Origin: Diadema setosum
Taxonomy: Eukaryota > Echinodermata > Echinoidea > Diadematoida > Diadematidae
DNA: 64,000 nt
NCBI GenBank assembly: GCA_033980235.1
Contig: CM067070.1
Span: forward strand, 2,824,978 to 2,888,977
Direction of reading: 5' to 3'
The position numbers and the translations under genes were made by a program. Position 1 is the first letter of the stretch. Each line of letters starts with the position of its first letter. Below the pieces are notes generated by a model that made no database searches, was not told where the DNA came from, and worked only from the letters and a program-made list of their open reading frames with translations. Of the stretch, positions 1 to 11,790 are shown in pieces.

Positions 1-3000
1 ATTTGTTCACAGACTCAAATGTAACCTTTGTTACATTAGCATAATTAAATATTTGCCAGTGTACGACGATAATTCGACTCGTTGCTGTCTCTTTGTTTCT
101 CTCGCCGGTTATCCTGTCGACGAGCCCAGAGCAGTCGCAAACCAGTAGTACACGGTAGCTGATGCAATGCTCAGTAGCCGTCAGTCACGCTGAACCAAGC
201 AAAGGCGGGCCAAAGCTCTCATCCAAATATGTATCTAGTCAAAAGAGTTTATAAGACACAGGACTTTCCTAATATTGTGTCTATCTGATCAATAGTATTT
301 CTTCAGGAGTATGGGAGTCCACTCCAAAATCTGATCTGGTACATTATCTATACATACTTGCCTCACAAACCTATATGAGCGCAGTAGACAATACGGACAT
401 AAATTCCAGTCGCATACATTCAAATGTTTGTCAATTCACTTTGACATACATATACAAGTGCTTATACGGTCAATGTAGCTTCTCAAACTTCAGTTTAACA
501 TTTCAACATTCTGAATTATATGCAACACTGCTGCCACAAATAAAGCTTTGATCTATCTGATCAACTGGCAGTATAGTTGCTTCATCTGGGGTCATCATTT
601 AACATTTGTGACTCCAATTCAAATCTCACAATTTGAGTGGAAATAGTGCTCCACGCACACAATAATTACACTGAGCAGTTGTACACTTCAGCACGCATGT
701 ACAGTTAACATGTATACATTAAAAAGAGCATGAATATCTCCATTCATATATTCACAAGCGCACAGCTATTCCTCACATTTAGTTCTTTGCAAGGTTCTTC
801 ACATCTAGTGGCTAGTCCTCCCCTCTAGAGTTTCACATTCCACATTTCAATAGTGCAGTGACCTCCGCCACTCACAGGGAACGGTCAGTGGACATAAATC
901 TGTCAATCCAGACGAGGGGGGGGGGTGCTCATTGTAGACCTCAATGTTTACGAGCATAGCCTCACTTTCTCTGAGTGTGAGGGTCTACAAGGCATTTCAA
1001 TATGCATGTATGCAAACATCTGACTTCTAATTCCAAGTCAGCTTCCCAATTTTGTCTGCCTGTTAATGAACTTTAGTGTATGCATAATCATGTCCATTCA
1101 TAAAACATTCAAAGCACAAATACCTTGAAGTACATTGCAATGATCTTCAAATAATATACAAGCATCAATCATCGATCATAAGTACATTTAGCATAACATG
1201 TACTAGCTTCGGAATTTATATACATGATATCAGAGTCTCTCAATACGCAATCTCCAAATCTATTGTTTAGAGTTCTTAATTAACAAACACTCTCCAATGT
1301 AATACACATTATGAAAAATACAATGACTTACCTAGTCAAAAGAGCCAACACTCGTTTTCACTACAAGTTGCTCCACACGGCAGTCAGTGGATGTACGTGC
1401 CACAACCAGTTGTATCACAAGCACATAAAACTTGTATATAACAATACAGCTGATGCTTATGAGGGTTTACCAATTATTTTGTGGTAACCTCTCAGCAGAT
1501 GAACGTGTGTGAGAAAACTTTCTGGATCACACAGTCGATGTAACAAGCAAAGTGGGTGCAGGCCTCAAAGCGCTGGCAGGAAGCAGATATGCCTATTTGC
1601 TCCAAAGCTATGGGCTTTTATACTTTTCTGTCTCTATGTAAAATGTTAATATTGCAAACTTTCTCGAGAAAATCAGAAACTTCCAGGAAGTTAACTGACC
1701 AGCAGAAATATCATTGGTTCATGTTTCTATGACATCATTCAAAGTCTGCCTCATTGGCTAGAGGTCACTCATTCCCCTTGACTTCCAGGAACATTACTGA
1801 CGTACTGACCATCCACTTGGCCAGACAAAGTCTTAACATTGACCAAGGGCAGTAACGACAGGCTTTCCAGTCACTCCCAAGCCTTCTGGCTACAGGGCTT
1901 TAAAGTTGCACTCCTGTGACCTTGGTCACTAGAGCTGCTGCCTAACCAGCATAGCTATATAACACACTGTTTATGCTCATGCAAACACTGATCTAGTTAA
2001 CATACTAGACAAATCATATAGCATAAGTCATAAAAAGAACTCAATTAGGGTATAGAGACATAATTATACCTCATTTGCATAAATCATGTATTAAACTTAA
2101 CCACTGCACATACATTTCTCTTATGCTGAAGTGCGTGGATCACACTTTGTTCTGAACATATGACATGTCAAATAATAATCTTGCAAGCAGTCATACCCTT
2201 ACAGCCATTGATAATATATAGCACAACAGTATCTGTAATATACAATGTAACACAGGTAGAGTAAATCTATTAATGTATGGAGTTACTATACTTTAAGGCA
2301 CACACAGAGCCTAAACAGTTCATTGGAAATGGGGGGGGGGGGGAATGAGAAGGGAAAGGAATAAGAGAGGACAGAATTTGGGCTAGACGTGCACTCTACG
2401 TCATTGTCACAGAAAATGTTGGTCTACAGTTAGAACCAGTCCACTCTGTATAGGCTTTGCCCATGATAGGACAGTATCCCTAAATCCCAAAGCAACTACT
2501 GCTTTGTCCTAGCGAGAATGACCTTCCTCTTCTGAGACATGGTCCTTTCGTTTCTCTTGATGTGCCTACACACCAACAAAAGGGAGGGGTGCTTAAAACA
2601 ATATCCCTAGACTGGCTAGCTTGCTCCATCCTTGAGTTTTATTACACCTACATAGTCTGACACCAGCAGGGGCGTTTCACAGGGCTTGACCAGTCTCAAT
2701 ACCCATAGGGTTACAATTGGACATTGGCTACTGGGGTCAAAGGCTGAAGGGGAAATCTTAAGACTAATCATGGGGGTTACTAGTGCACTGATCGAGGGGT
2801 TGTTGGAAAACAGGTGGGGTATGGACGTCAGAGGAGGGATGAATGGAGGGGGTGGTGATAACAGTGACCATGGGTTTTCCAAGGAAGTAGGAATCTAGTC
2901 TGACGACATTCTGGAGAAATCTTAGTAACCCAAATTTTGGTGGGGTTACATCTGGAAGAACATGATCAATGGTGGAAATGAGCTGAATGCTTGACGGAGG

Positions 3001-3030
3001 TCTGCGCTCTCAGAGTGCTTTTCTATTTTG
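1..3030. other. No gene recognised
   Basis: AT-rich DNA with only short, uninformative open frames. I see no splice-flanked exon, RNA gene or recognisable protein motif on either strand. A G-run lies near 2331-2342 and another near 915-925. The region could hold old transposon sequence or introns of a gene outside the window. Confidence 0.5.
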
Positions 3031-3034
3031 TTAG

Positions 3035-3230
3035 TTACCTCCGCCAAGGGAGGAGGTTATGTTTTCGTTACCGTTGGTTTGTTCGTTCGTTAGTTAGTTA
3101 GTTAGTTAGTTTGTCCGTGTGCAAAATAAGTCAAAAAGTAGTTAACGGTTTGAGATGAAACTTGCAGGAAAGGTTGAGAATGGCACAAGTAACAAGCGAT
3201 TAAATTTTTGTGGTGATCCAAGAATTTCAA
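3035..3230 (+). repeat. Dispersed repeat starting with an ACCTCCGCCAAGG hairpin
   Basis: The segment opens with a short self-complementary stretch (ACCTCCGCCAAGGGAGGAGG), passes through a (TTAG)n/(GTTC)n tract near 3080-3112, and continues with a body ending in GTGGTGATCCAAG. A very similar arrangement is familiar to me as a dispersed repeat in fish and marine invertebrate genomes. It has no coding potential that I can see. The family assignment is from memory and is not proved here. Confidence 0.5.
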
Positions 3231-3633
3231 ACCTTTACGCGTGTTTTTTTTTTTTCGCGCATGTATACCTTTTTTCCGTTTTAATGTTTATAATAACGTA
3301 TACATCGTTTACGTCACGGTTTATGCACTCTCATCTCATAGCCCCAAGAAAATGTTTCGGATAAACCAGAAAGAGGTCAGGTGAGGCGATATGCATTCTA
3401 CCTGTCTAAGTGAGGAAAACGAGGGGAATATTTTGTACATGTACGTAAGCCCTATTGGTCGTGAAGGAATGCAGTTTTCATTCTGGACAATTTTTGTACA
3501 TGGTCCATTTGCAATAGTTTAGAGACGTTGGAGGCTGGGTGGGAGGTTTGGTCCTTTCCATTAAAACGCAGAGGGTATCCGTGAGAAAAAAAAATGCAGG
3601 AAAGTAAAATAGGGGAGACCGGGAAAAAATGGG

Positions 3634-3958
3634 CCATTTTTACCCCTGCCATTTTTACCTCTGCCATTTTTACCTCTGCCATTTTTACCTCTGCCATTTT
3701 TACCTCTGCCATTTTTACCCCTGCCATTTTTACCCCTGCCATTTTTACCTCTGCCATTTTTACCTCTGCCATTTTTACCTCTGCCATTTTTACCCCTGCC
3801 ATTTTTTCCTCTGCCATTTTTACCTCTGCCATTTTTACCCCTGCCATTTTTACCTCTGCCATTTTTACCTCTGCCATTTTTACCTCTGCCATTTTTACCC
3901 CTGCCATTTTTACCCCTGCCATTTTTACCTCTGCCATTTTTACCTCTGCCATTTTTAC
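3634..3958. repeat. 15-bp minisatellite, about 21.7 units
   Basis: Tandem units of CCATTTTTACCYCTG run through the interval with very few differences: the Y position alternates C/T and one unit has a T for A change. Because 15 is divisible by three and the unit lacks stops, several frames on both strands stay open and give artificial repetitive proteins. The array ends abruptly against the GC-rich end of the palindromic element at 3959. The pattern of C and T variants along the array could be used to infer its expansion history. Confidence 0.95.
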
Positions 3959-4222
3959 ACCGCGTATGCGTATGGGGCTGCACGCTGCTGGTCGCAGTGA
4001 TATTCGCACAATACGTGTACTACCTCGCCGCCGCCGATACGGCGGCGGCTCTGGTACGAAACCATTATTGCATGATTACTAAGACATGAGAGCACTTTGG
4101 GGCGAGTAAGTCTCACAGTGTTAGTTATATGAAAGGTACTTTAACCTGAAACACAAACTAAGACAAGGAAATTCAGGGAAACTTTTGAGGTAATATCAAA
4201 ACTTTATATTATCTTTAAACTG
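3959..4222 (+). mobile_element. Half-copy of the long palindromic element found at 28158-29206
   Basis: This stretch matches, in inverse orientation, the outer part of the left arm of the 28-29 kb palindrome. Shared landmarks are the CGTATGCGTATGGGGCTGC start, the CGCCGCCGCC...GGCGGCGG hairpin at about 4026-4050, the AGAGCACTTTGGGGCGAG segment and the terminal AAGATAATATAAAG-type end. Only one arm is present, so this is either a solo arm or a truncated insertion. It has no coding content. Confidence 0.75.
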
Positions 4223-4520
4223 AAATTGGGCATGTTCTGTAAACATATTAAGTCCATGATTAATGTCAAAGCATTAGCGCTATCCTTTCTAAAGTTATTA
4301 GACTTGAAAGTGAAGAGTAAGCATACATGATCATTCTACTCTCCACCCTCCACCAAAAAAAAAAACAAACAAAGTTGTAGAAAAACTGGTGAAAACACAC
4401 TTTCCTGTTCATAATATGCTCTCAGACTAAAGACTAATGTAGAAGAGAGTATGACAAAAACTAACAAATCGACTCGGTTGATCCATTTCATCTGTTTTTT
4501 TTTTTTTAGATTTGTTTTTG
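4223..4520 (+). mobile_element. Degraded remnant of the GTGACC element family
   Basis: The sequence aligns with the 3' half of the elements at 10948-11578 and 33516-34205. Shared blocks are the AGCGCTATCCTTTC segment, the TTGAAAGTGAAGAGT segment, the AAAACACACTTTCCTG block and the 'TTGAYCCATTTCA' block. The terminal inverted repeats are missing or unrecognisable. It adjoins the solo palindrome arm directly, so one may have inserted next to the other. Confidence 0.55.
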
Positions 4521-5440
4521 TTAGAATTTAATCACCTATACATTATCATATATGAACTAATATGTTGGCATCACTTCAGTATAATTCAATAGATATTAGT
4601 TCCCTTAACTCGTTCCAGAATATGGGACCCTGGAGGGTCTGTGTATTAAGTCTATTTGGATATCAGAATTTAGTACGTAATCGGTTAAAAACGGTTTTCC
4701 TCAGATTTGATTCACCCGTGGTCAAAGACTAGATGATTTGTATTTCCACTTTTTTTCGCATAGTGTATAAAAAACGATTGTATTTTTTTTTAATTGATCA
4801 TGAAGACATGAACATGCTGTTACCCTTTCCTGGCTATATTCTCATGTTAGTTTTTTTTTTTTCTTTGTACATTCTGTGAAAACATGAAAATAAACATGCA
4901 AGATGAATCTCTAAGTTCATATCTTAGGTAGATAGGATCCACCAATACAGAATTAAACCATCTAAGCTAAGCGCAATCTTCATCTCATGCCAACATGTAG
5001 GCTATATCCTGTCAATACATGAAGAGTTGGATCACACAAAGGGTAAACTTTGTAAAAGCTGTCAAAATCAAAAAGTAAATAAAAGAAAATGTGATAATTG
5101 TAATAATAGCTTCAGGAAAATGAATGCATTCTTATGTTAACAGGGGGTATCACTGGAAGCTGTTTGTTAAACAGCATCGGACGATGGAATTATAATTTAT
5201 TACATGCATGGAAATGGCGTTTTAACTCGTTTTGTGATCAAATTTCTTACACATAGGTGGCACAAAGTCAAACATCTTACAGGGTATCAAACTTCCACAA
5301 TGCTCATTTAAACACTTTTTTACATCGTTCTTACAAGCGAAGCAAAGGCCCTGGTAAATACATCGAGGGATACTTGATGTAATTAGACTGGGTGTGATCA
5401 TCATACTGCCTACCTTGTCAATTAGGGCTCTCCCCTGCAT
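4521..5440. other. No gene recognised
   Basis: AT-rich DNA with homopolymer T runs and no splice-flanked open frame, RNA gene or repeat that I can classify. Confidence 0.45.
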
Positions 5441-5828
5441 GTTAAAGGGTGTGTACAGTTCTGGTTGAGGTGAGGATTTAGCTTTTAACGTTTTGCGAGA
5501 TATTCAGAAACCACTCTATAAGATGTCAAAGAGAATGCAATTCTAAGGGGTATCAAAAGTGATGAAAATCGGTTTTGAAATGATAGAGATATCCAAAAAC
5601 AAGGTAAAACAAAGAGATCCTAATAAAAGGCGTGGCCTGCGCCCTTTTATTATTATCACTTTTTTGAATATCTCAGCCATTTGAAAACCAATTTTTCATC
5701 AAATAAACGTTGAATCATTCTTAAAATTACATGCTCTTTCATATTTTATAAGAGGTTTCACATTATCTCACTTAGGAATGTTCAAAACATGAATCCCCAC
5801 CTCTACCAGTACTGTGCAGTCCCTTTAA
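5441..5828. mobile_element. Palindromic MITE with TTAAAGGG ends
   Basis: A non-coding element of about 388 bp whose two halves are inverted copies of each other around a GC-rich centre near 5628-5645. The ends are TTAAAGGG and CCCTTTAA, followed inward by TGTACAGTTCTGGTTGAGGT and its diverged complement. Related copies lie at 18585-18740 and 22020-22600. At 18588 the insertion point is a TTAA that is unoccupied in the duplicated block C, so TTAA is the target. This resembles piggyBac-type targeting, but no transposase is present. Confidence 0.75.
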
Positions 5829-5842
5829 GAGAGCGACTAGAA

Positions 5843-5845
<3 letters not shown>

Positions 5846-5873
<28 letters not shown>
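5846..5873 (+). repeat. (AG)n microsatellite
   Basis: An uninterrupted AG dinucleotide run immediately inside flanking unique DNA, just downstream of the palindromic MITE end. Confidence 0.9.
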
Positions 5874-6608
5874 CTAACGGAGTCACAAAAGGGAAGATAG
5901 AAAATGAGAAGAGAGAAATCATGACAAAAAGAAAGATACCGAATAAGAAGACAGATATAATATATGACAAACATTAACAGAGTAAGGGAGATTGGCTTAT
6001 TTCGACACGCACACACAGACACATAATGTATGAAATTATGTATAATGCAGAAACAAAGTGATAATGTATTTTGGACCAATAAAGCATGAGTTTATTCGAC
6101 TCAAATTTCGGCGTCCTACGCCTTCTTCAGGATTCTTGACAATGACGGTGTATGTAAACGTATTACGATTACCTTTATCAAAATGAGAATTGGTGAAATT
6201 GAGAAATTGGTGTGTACGGGAGTGTGTGGTTACCACCCTGACAATGGTCCTGGATATTGAGCAGGGTTCGAATTCCTTATCATTTTATTAATAAATAAGG
6301 ACTTCCACTGTCACAGCTAGTCTTTATTTATCCTGAAAGGTAATGTATGCGAGCACATTGAAACATGTGCTTACTATTTCATTTGTATGTATTTCACCAT
6401 GAATTCTGACTAGCAGTGCTCAGGGCAATCCATCATGAAATATTGATAAAGTATCCATGTACCTTGGATTGAGAGACCTGAAGGCCAGTCAGCAGAGCTC
6501 TGAACAGGTGGTATTCATGTCCATTGTTTAGGATCACTGACCAAAATCTGAAACCTATTTTTTTTTAACTAACTATGGATTTAATGAAACTGATTTATGC
6601 TTTCATAT

Positions 6609-6853
6609 GAAGAGTTTGTTTGCAAAAACCGATAAGTCCATATTTGTCAAATGGAGATATTTGCGATTAAAGGTCAAGAAAAATAAAGAGAATAATAAGA
6701 AAACGTTTGCTTCTTCTGACCATAACTTCAAAAACATACCTTTATATGCAGTGACCAATATCATTTAAAAGGTATCATTTTGTACTTTGTTACAGAGACC
6801 GTACTTCAAAATCTTCAAAAATGGACTTATCGGTTTTTGCAAACAAACTCTTC
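6609..6853 (+). mobile_element. GAAGAG MITE, copy 1
   Basis: A 245-bp element bounded by GAAGAGTTTGTTTGCAAAAA and its exact complement; the terminal inverted repeat is about 31 bp and runs to the TAAGTCCA segment. The target duplication is ATAT on both sides (6605-6608 and 6854-6857). The interior is AT-rich, and part of it translates as a lysine-rich stretch also seen in the other copies. Four more copies lie at 16664, 18043, 20995 (inverted) and 45893. Four of the five show perfect 4-bp target duplications. Confidence 0.9.
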
Positions 6854-6889
6854 ATATTATTCAAATCACCTCAAACTAATAATTTGTTC

Positions 6890-7390
6890 ACTATCACTTG
6901 TGGAACTCCACAATCAACTGAACGGAAAGAAGATTTTTCATTGTTTATACAAGCAAATTGTTTTCTGTCTTTCAAATAGCTTCTGAACCACTCCAAGGCA
7001 TTCCCACGTATGCCATAATGATTAAGTTTATAAAGAAGAATGTCGTCGTTAATCGTGTCGAAGGCCTTGGAGAGGTCCAGGAAGATTCCTGCAGTATGTT
7101 GAAACTTATCAATGGCTCGAGATACTTTTTCAATGAAAGATAATATTGCATGTGCTGTGCTATGTTTCTTGCGAAATCCAAATTGATATTTTGACAAAAT
7201 GTCATTTCTATTTAAGAATTCTATAACTCGAGAATATATTATCTTTTCTAATATTTTAGATATATTAGGCAAAAGAGAAATAGGTCTGCAATTATTCAAT
7301 TCTTCCTTATTATCCTTTTAAAAAATTGGGACTATTTTTGATACTTTCATAACATCTGGTACCTGCCCTTGTGATATTGATGTCATGTCA
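6890..7390 (-). mobile_element. Non-LTR retrotransposon fragment, reverse transcriptase fingers and palm
   Basis: On the minus strand this reads as the N-terminal part of a LINE reverse transcriptase. A 'VPDVMKVSKIVPIF' stretch is followed by NNCRPISLLPNISKILEKII, then the FGFRKKHST block, FLDLSKAFDTI (first catalytic Asp motif) and the CGVPQ motif, where similarity stops about 35 bp from the neighbouring MITE. One in-frame stop (TAA near 7320) separates the first two blocks. The motifs fit the Jockey/CR1/L2 group. It is a 5'- and 3'-truncated dead copy. Confidence 0.85.
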
Positions 7391-7689
7391 TGTTACATAT
7401 GAATATTCAAGTTGTTGTTTTATTTTTCATATGTGTATGTGTGTTTTTATGGAAACTTACCACAGAGCATCAAATCGAAATAGGAGAACACTACCAGAAC
7501 CTTATACTGCTACGTCCTCGAGGGAAAGTCAACATTGAACAATTATTAAATGACGTAGACCACAATATGCTAATTTGATAATCGAAAATACCAAAACCCT
7601 GTATTATATTTCATTTGAAACGGTGAAATATTTAAAGAAGTCCATGGTCTTAACCTATTTCGGGGGTGCTGAATCAGCTGTATCGAAAG

Positions 7690-7990
7690 CAAATGCAGGA
7701 TAACAAAACATCAAAACTATGCATTATCATTATCTTTTTCGGAGCTGTTGTTTTTTTAGATGACTAATCCCAGCCTCCAGCAGCTGCCGCGCAGCATCAG
7801 CCATCTCACGAGCCCAGCGCTGAGGGCGCGGGCGGCGTGATGCCCTACTTCTCGATCACATTGTGTTGCTCTTAAAAACGGGGGTAACAGGTGCTCTAAA
7901 CGTGGCATGGAACCGCAATACGCTCAGGGAGTAAGGGTGCGCCATCTCCATCATTCGCTGTGCTGGCCAGTTCCATTGCCTTAACGAAGT
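7690..7990 (-). pseudogene. Decayed copy of the TOMM70 terminal exon and 3' UTR
   Basis: The stretch aligns on the minus strand with the TOMM70 last exon at 55869-56031. It shares the exact CAGCCATCTCACGAGCCCAG around the stop codon, then the GGCGTGATGCC, ACGCTCAGGGAGTA and TGCGCCATCTCCATC blocks, and the TTCCATTGCC block. An insertion of about 45 bp near 7875-7920 and several indels destroy the frame. Similarity continues into the 3' untranslated side (CAAATGCAGGA, CTTATCATTAT), so this is not limited to coding sequence. It ends just short of the exon's splice acceptor. It looks like an old partial duplication, not a second working gene. Confidence 0.8.
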
Positions 7991-8591
7991 TTCATGTTCT
8001 TCGTGAATGGTAGCAGGTAACAGTGTATAGGTTTTTCAAGAATTAGACGTTACCATTGTTTTTTCGATATTCGCATCTTCGCAAATTGTTTGCGTGCTCA
8101 GTGATATCAATTTTAAGGGAATTATCATCAATGGGCAAAATCTCACTTTAATCCCCGCTAATTATGAGTTATAGTATAGTTGATGACTGACTTGTTGAAG
8201 GTGGATTCTGCTGCTTTTCTTAGACATTACATCCCTATATCTACTCCAATGTCACGTTAATACGCACTTTTTAATGGATCTTTATTATCATTATTACTTT
8301 CCTTCCTCTTGTCATAATTTATATAATCACAATACACAAAATAATAATACATTCACGAAATGCTTGCATTAAGCAACAAAGGATCATCGATACAGAATAC
8401 GTTAAAAACACTTCATTGTATCGAAATAAGCCCTCATTGTTCTACTCAATTCAATACTTTGGATCTCTCAATATTCATACACGTAAAGAGACCAAAGAAA
8501 AATAGCGCCATCTGCGCCGCAACTCACCTAAGTCACTCAAGGTTATCTGCAGCTGAGTCCGAGTATTATGAAATCATCACGTCAAATTATG

Positions 8592-8696
8592 TTCCCCTCG
8601 ACTCAGCATAAATTACGTGCTTCTGTGGTATTAAGGTGACTAACAAATGACATATGGCGAGGGAACATCATGCAAGTTATGCTGAGTCGAGGGGAA
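8592..8696. repeat. Short perfect inverted repeat (20-bp arms)
   Basis: TTCCCCTCGACTCAGCATAA at 8592-8611 is exactly inverted at 8677-8696, with about 65 bp between the arms. It could be the ends of a small MITE or a hairpin. No further copy was noticed in this window. Confidence 0.7.
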
Positions 8697-8699
8697 GGA

Positions 8700-9375
8700 G
8701 CATCTATTGTCTTTTGTTAAACATTCAGTACTTCAGCAATGATTGACAGATGAGGTCACAACAGGAATATTGGTTTGGAAGGATTTTTTCGTGGGCGTAT
8801 CCAAGTAATCTGAAGAAAACTAGAGGAAAAATTAGTTCAGAAAATAGATTTATGTTTCTCGATATTCATTTCACCGCAAAAGTGATGTTGAGGGTATCAT
8901 AAATCAACACAAATCAACATGCATTTGTATTTCAGAGAACCTTTATTTTGTATGCCTATTTTTATAAGATGTCTGGACTGATTTTATCGAGGATCACATG
9001 TCCAATGACCAGCGGACGTTATTAACATATACATGCAGCAACACCATTACGAAAGTAAACATTAATTTGCTTAAACGCAATATATCACAAGTTTACCACC
9101 ACCCCGATAATCCACTGCACGTATTCAATTCCAAACTGCAAATTTAGGTCTAAATGATTGCAGAAATTTCATTACACGACAGAAAGACCAAGAGGACGCA
9201 GAAGCAATCAGCTATGACGGTCTCCGCACTCTTCGCAAAGGCAGCTCGCAACAATGGACTCGCACACAGCGATCGGATCGGGACGCTCGCTGTCAGCTCG
9301 CCACTCGCGCGCTGTGTGTGCGAGTTCACAGACTGCGTGTGCTCAAATTACTGGTCAAATTATTCTATAGAGTGA
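8700..9375. other. No gene recognised
   Basis: Mixed AT-rich DNA, then a GC-richer stretch at 9180-9330 with no convincing open frame or splice pattern. Confidence 0.4.
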
Positions 9376-10160
9376 TGCCTTTGCAAAAAGCTACCCACAC
9401 TCGGACAGTCCCCATTTCTGAGCACTCTGGGGAAGCATTTTCGCTTTTTGTGTACACTGAACCACTACTGACAAGATTGCTGATTGGCTGGATGTTCAAT
9501 CGTGGCCAACACTCGTTTTCCCCAGGAGAGGATTTTTTTTTTCGGATTTGAGCATGCGCAGAAACATTTCGCACACGGCACGTTAAACTAGCGGGCGTAG
9601 TGCTTCCGAAAGTTCTCTAATACAGTACTGTGTTGTGGGGAGGAAGTGAAGGGGATGGTTAGAGGATGGAAAATTGATAGAGAGAATACAATAACAATTT
9701 GTCCTCCATTGAATCCACTACAGAACGACCTTTCCCGGGATACATTTTAAGGGATTTAAGTACAGGCAGAGGTTTCCCACGCGTTAAGCGAGCTACGTAC
9801 AAAATGGGTTTTCCCACGCTAAATCTTAAGTGAATTAAGCGAACACCATATCAAACATTCCCACGCTACAAGTAACGCGACCTAGTTGAGGGCACAAACC
9901 AACCCCCCCCCCCAAAAAAAAAAAAAACGCATTTACAGGCATATTTCAAATTTCCAGAACAATAAATTGTAAAGTGGATCTGCATTTGTGAGCCACCGCA
10001 ACATACTACACTCACTCCAGGCCTCGTTTTTAGGATATTGCCCTATGTCACGCGTAACCGGAATCTCCGCGTGACGAAGGCGGAATCTAGGTTGACCAGT
10101 GCGTGACTGTAAACCCTCTTTAACGACTTTTCACCGTTAAAGAAGATTTATGTACATATC

Positions 10161-10203
<43 letters not shown>

Positions 10204-10590
10204 TTGCGTATGTGTCTGCGTTTGTGTGTCTGCGTGTGTGTGTGTGTATGATATGTTATGTGAACTTGGCTTAGTTAAAATAATTATTATTTAGGCTTAT
10301 GTCCAGGATCCTCTTCAAACTCATCACCTTGGTAAAAGAATGGATGCCCCGGCCTGTAATTCGTGTTCCTTGTTTTGGGTTTTGTTTTTTTTTAACTCTG
10401 AATAACCCGTAAATATAGAAAGACCGCTAACGCAACATGAACCAAAAATGAATAATTTATAACTCCAATATGGAAAGAAAATGGCATGCTTCTATTCCGT
10501 TGTGATAACTCTTATTGCCTTGAATGATAATGGAGATGAAAAAGCGTTTACGAGAATGATTTTACAAAAGCGCTCGGCTCCCACAACCAT
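9376..10590 (+). repeat. Segmental duplication, block A left part (partner 32150-33445)
   Basis: The whole interval aligns with 32150-33445 in the same orientation. Shared landmarks are CCTTTGCAAAA-GCTACCCACA, the TTTCGGATTTGAGCATGCGC segment, the TGTGTTGTGGGGAGGAAGTG segment, the CTAGGTTGACCAGTGCG segment, a (TA)n tract, and the AGCGCTCGGCTCCCACAAC end. Block B contains an extra piece near 32288-32325 and its microsatellites differ in length. No gene is evident, though the GC-rich sub-segments could be old regulatory or transposon DNA. Confidence 0.85.
10160..10250. repeat. (TA)n followed by GT-rich microsatellite
   Basis: A TA dinucleotide run interrupted once by G, followed by a TG-rich stretch. 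The duplicated block B has a related but differently sized tract at 32993-33115. Confidence 0.9.
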
Positions 10591-10595
10591 ACCGG

Positions 10596-10770
10596 GTGCT
10601 GTTCGTTATTCCGAAGGTTCGACATTCCGAAGGTTCGTTATTCCGAATGTTCGTTAATCCGAAACACGCAAATTCCCTATACCTACAGGTTCGTTAATCC
10701 GAAAATGAAAAAGGGTTCGTTAATCCGAACATTTGTGGCGTTATTTCGAAGGTTCGTTATTTCGAAGATT
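10596..10770 (+). repeat. Array of TTCGTTATTCCGAAGG-type units
   Basis: Irregular repeats of about 16 bp based on GGTTCGTTATTCCGAA or GGTTCGTTAATCCGAA, starting CCGGGTGCTGTTCGTTATTC. The array includes the spacer ACACGCAAATTCCCTATACC, also found in the inverted array at 11960-12236. A short piece recurs at 37108-37132, and remnants lie at 15660-15690, 36598-36625 and 41840-41870. In the duplicated block B the matching position (33446) lacks this array, so it is an insertion. The unit is partly self-complementary (TTCGGAA). Confidence 0.85.
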
Positions 10771-10947
10771 TATTTTGTTTTTTTTTTATTTATATTCTTT
10801 TTATTTGAGTTCAATTCAGCATTAAACGTATCTTTGTGTAATAAAAATTGGGGAGACCGTCATTATAAGCACATAACAAGCACACCTGACGAGGGTGATG
10901 ACATCACATTTACATATGATATAATATAGTATAATATAATATAATAT

Positions 10948-11578
10948 GTGACCCTGCACCTCAAAACAAACAAAAAGTCGCCAGACAATAATTTTTAGGT
11001 AAGACCATATTCTGAAAAAGCAGACTTTAAGCTTTAAAATGATGCATAACTCAAATCAAATGGACTCTCCTAACCTATCTAAATATTGGAAAGAAAGCAC
11101 AAACTCAGGAAAAGTGTGAACTGACAAAAGAGGCTCTGAAGTACAGTGTCTATTCAAGCGCTTAATCTTTACCAAACCGTGCTGGCTGTGCGATGAATGC
11201 TACAAAAAAAAAAAAAAAAAAAAACAGGAAGTAAACCACCAGAGTAACAACAATGAAGGGATTATCAGATTAAACTAAAATTAAGCGTGCCTCATTAACA
11301 CATTCTGTCCATAATTGATTCCAACTTTAAAAGCAGTAGCATTATCCTTTCAAAAGTTATTAGAGTTGAAAGTGAAGAGTGTGGACAAGGTTTTTCAGAA
11401 ATGAAAAAGGGATTCTAAAGACACACCTAATCACACTATTCTGCCAAAAATGTTCGAGATAAACTGCTAAAAAAACACACTTTCCTGCCTGTTTTATGAT
11501 ACCAAATTTTACTTATTTTCAGTCCTCACGCAAAATCAGTGTGTGCGACTTTATGTTCGTTTTGAGGTGCATGGTCAC
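10948..11578 (+). mobile_element. GTGACC transposon, copy 1
   Basis: A non-coding element of about 631 bp with inverted termini GTGACCCTGCACCTCAAAAC and its near complement, extending about 35 bp to an AAAGTCGC segment. It is flanked by ATAT on both sides, but lies in an AATAT-rich tract so the target duplication is less certain here than in copy 2. It contains an A-run of about 20 bp at 11205-11224. No transposase frame is present, so movement would need a helper element. Confidence 0.85.
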
Positions 11579-11747
11579 ATATGATATAATATAATATAAT
11601 ATGATATGAAATAATATAATATAATCAAAGTTAATCCAGTCACCACTCATCGAGCAGATTTCGAGTGGGGAAACAAATCTGGAATGGTGTAGGATGGTGC
11701 AAAATTGTATAGTGAGTTTGTGTAGAAGGCAAAGTGTTGGGTGCGTA

Positions 11748-11790
11748 TCTGTGTGTGTGTGTGTGTGTGTGTGTGTGAGTGTGTGTGTGT

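Noticed and set aside
1..3030. Long terminal repeat or gene at the window start
   Set aside because: No paired termini, coding motif or splice pattern could be supported.
3634..3958. CRISPR-like array
   Set aside because: The units are directly adjacent with no unique spacers, in a eukaryotic genome.
3594..4082. Open frames of 123-185 codons with repetitive proteins
   Set aside because: They are translations of a 15-bp minisatellite that lacks stops in several frames on both strands.
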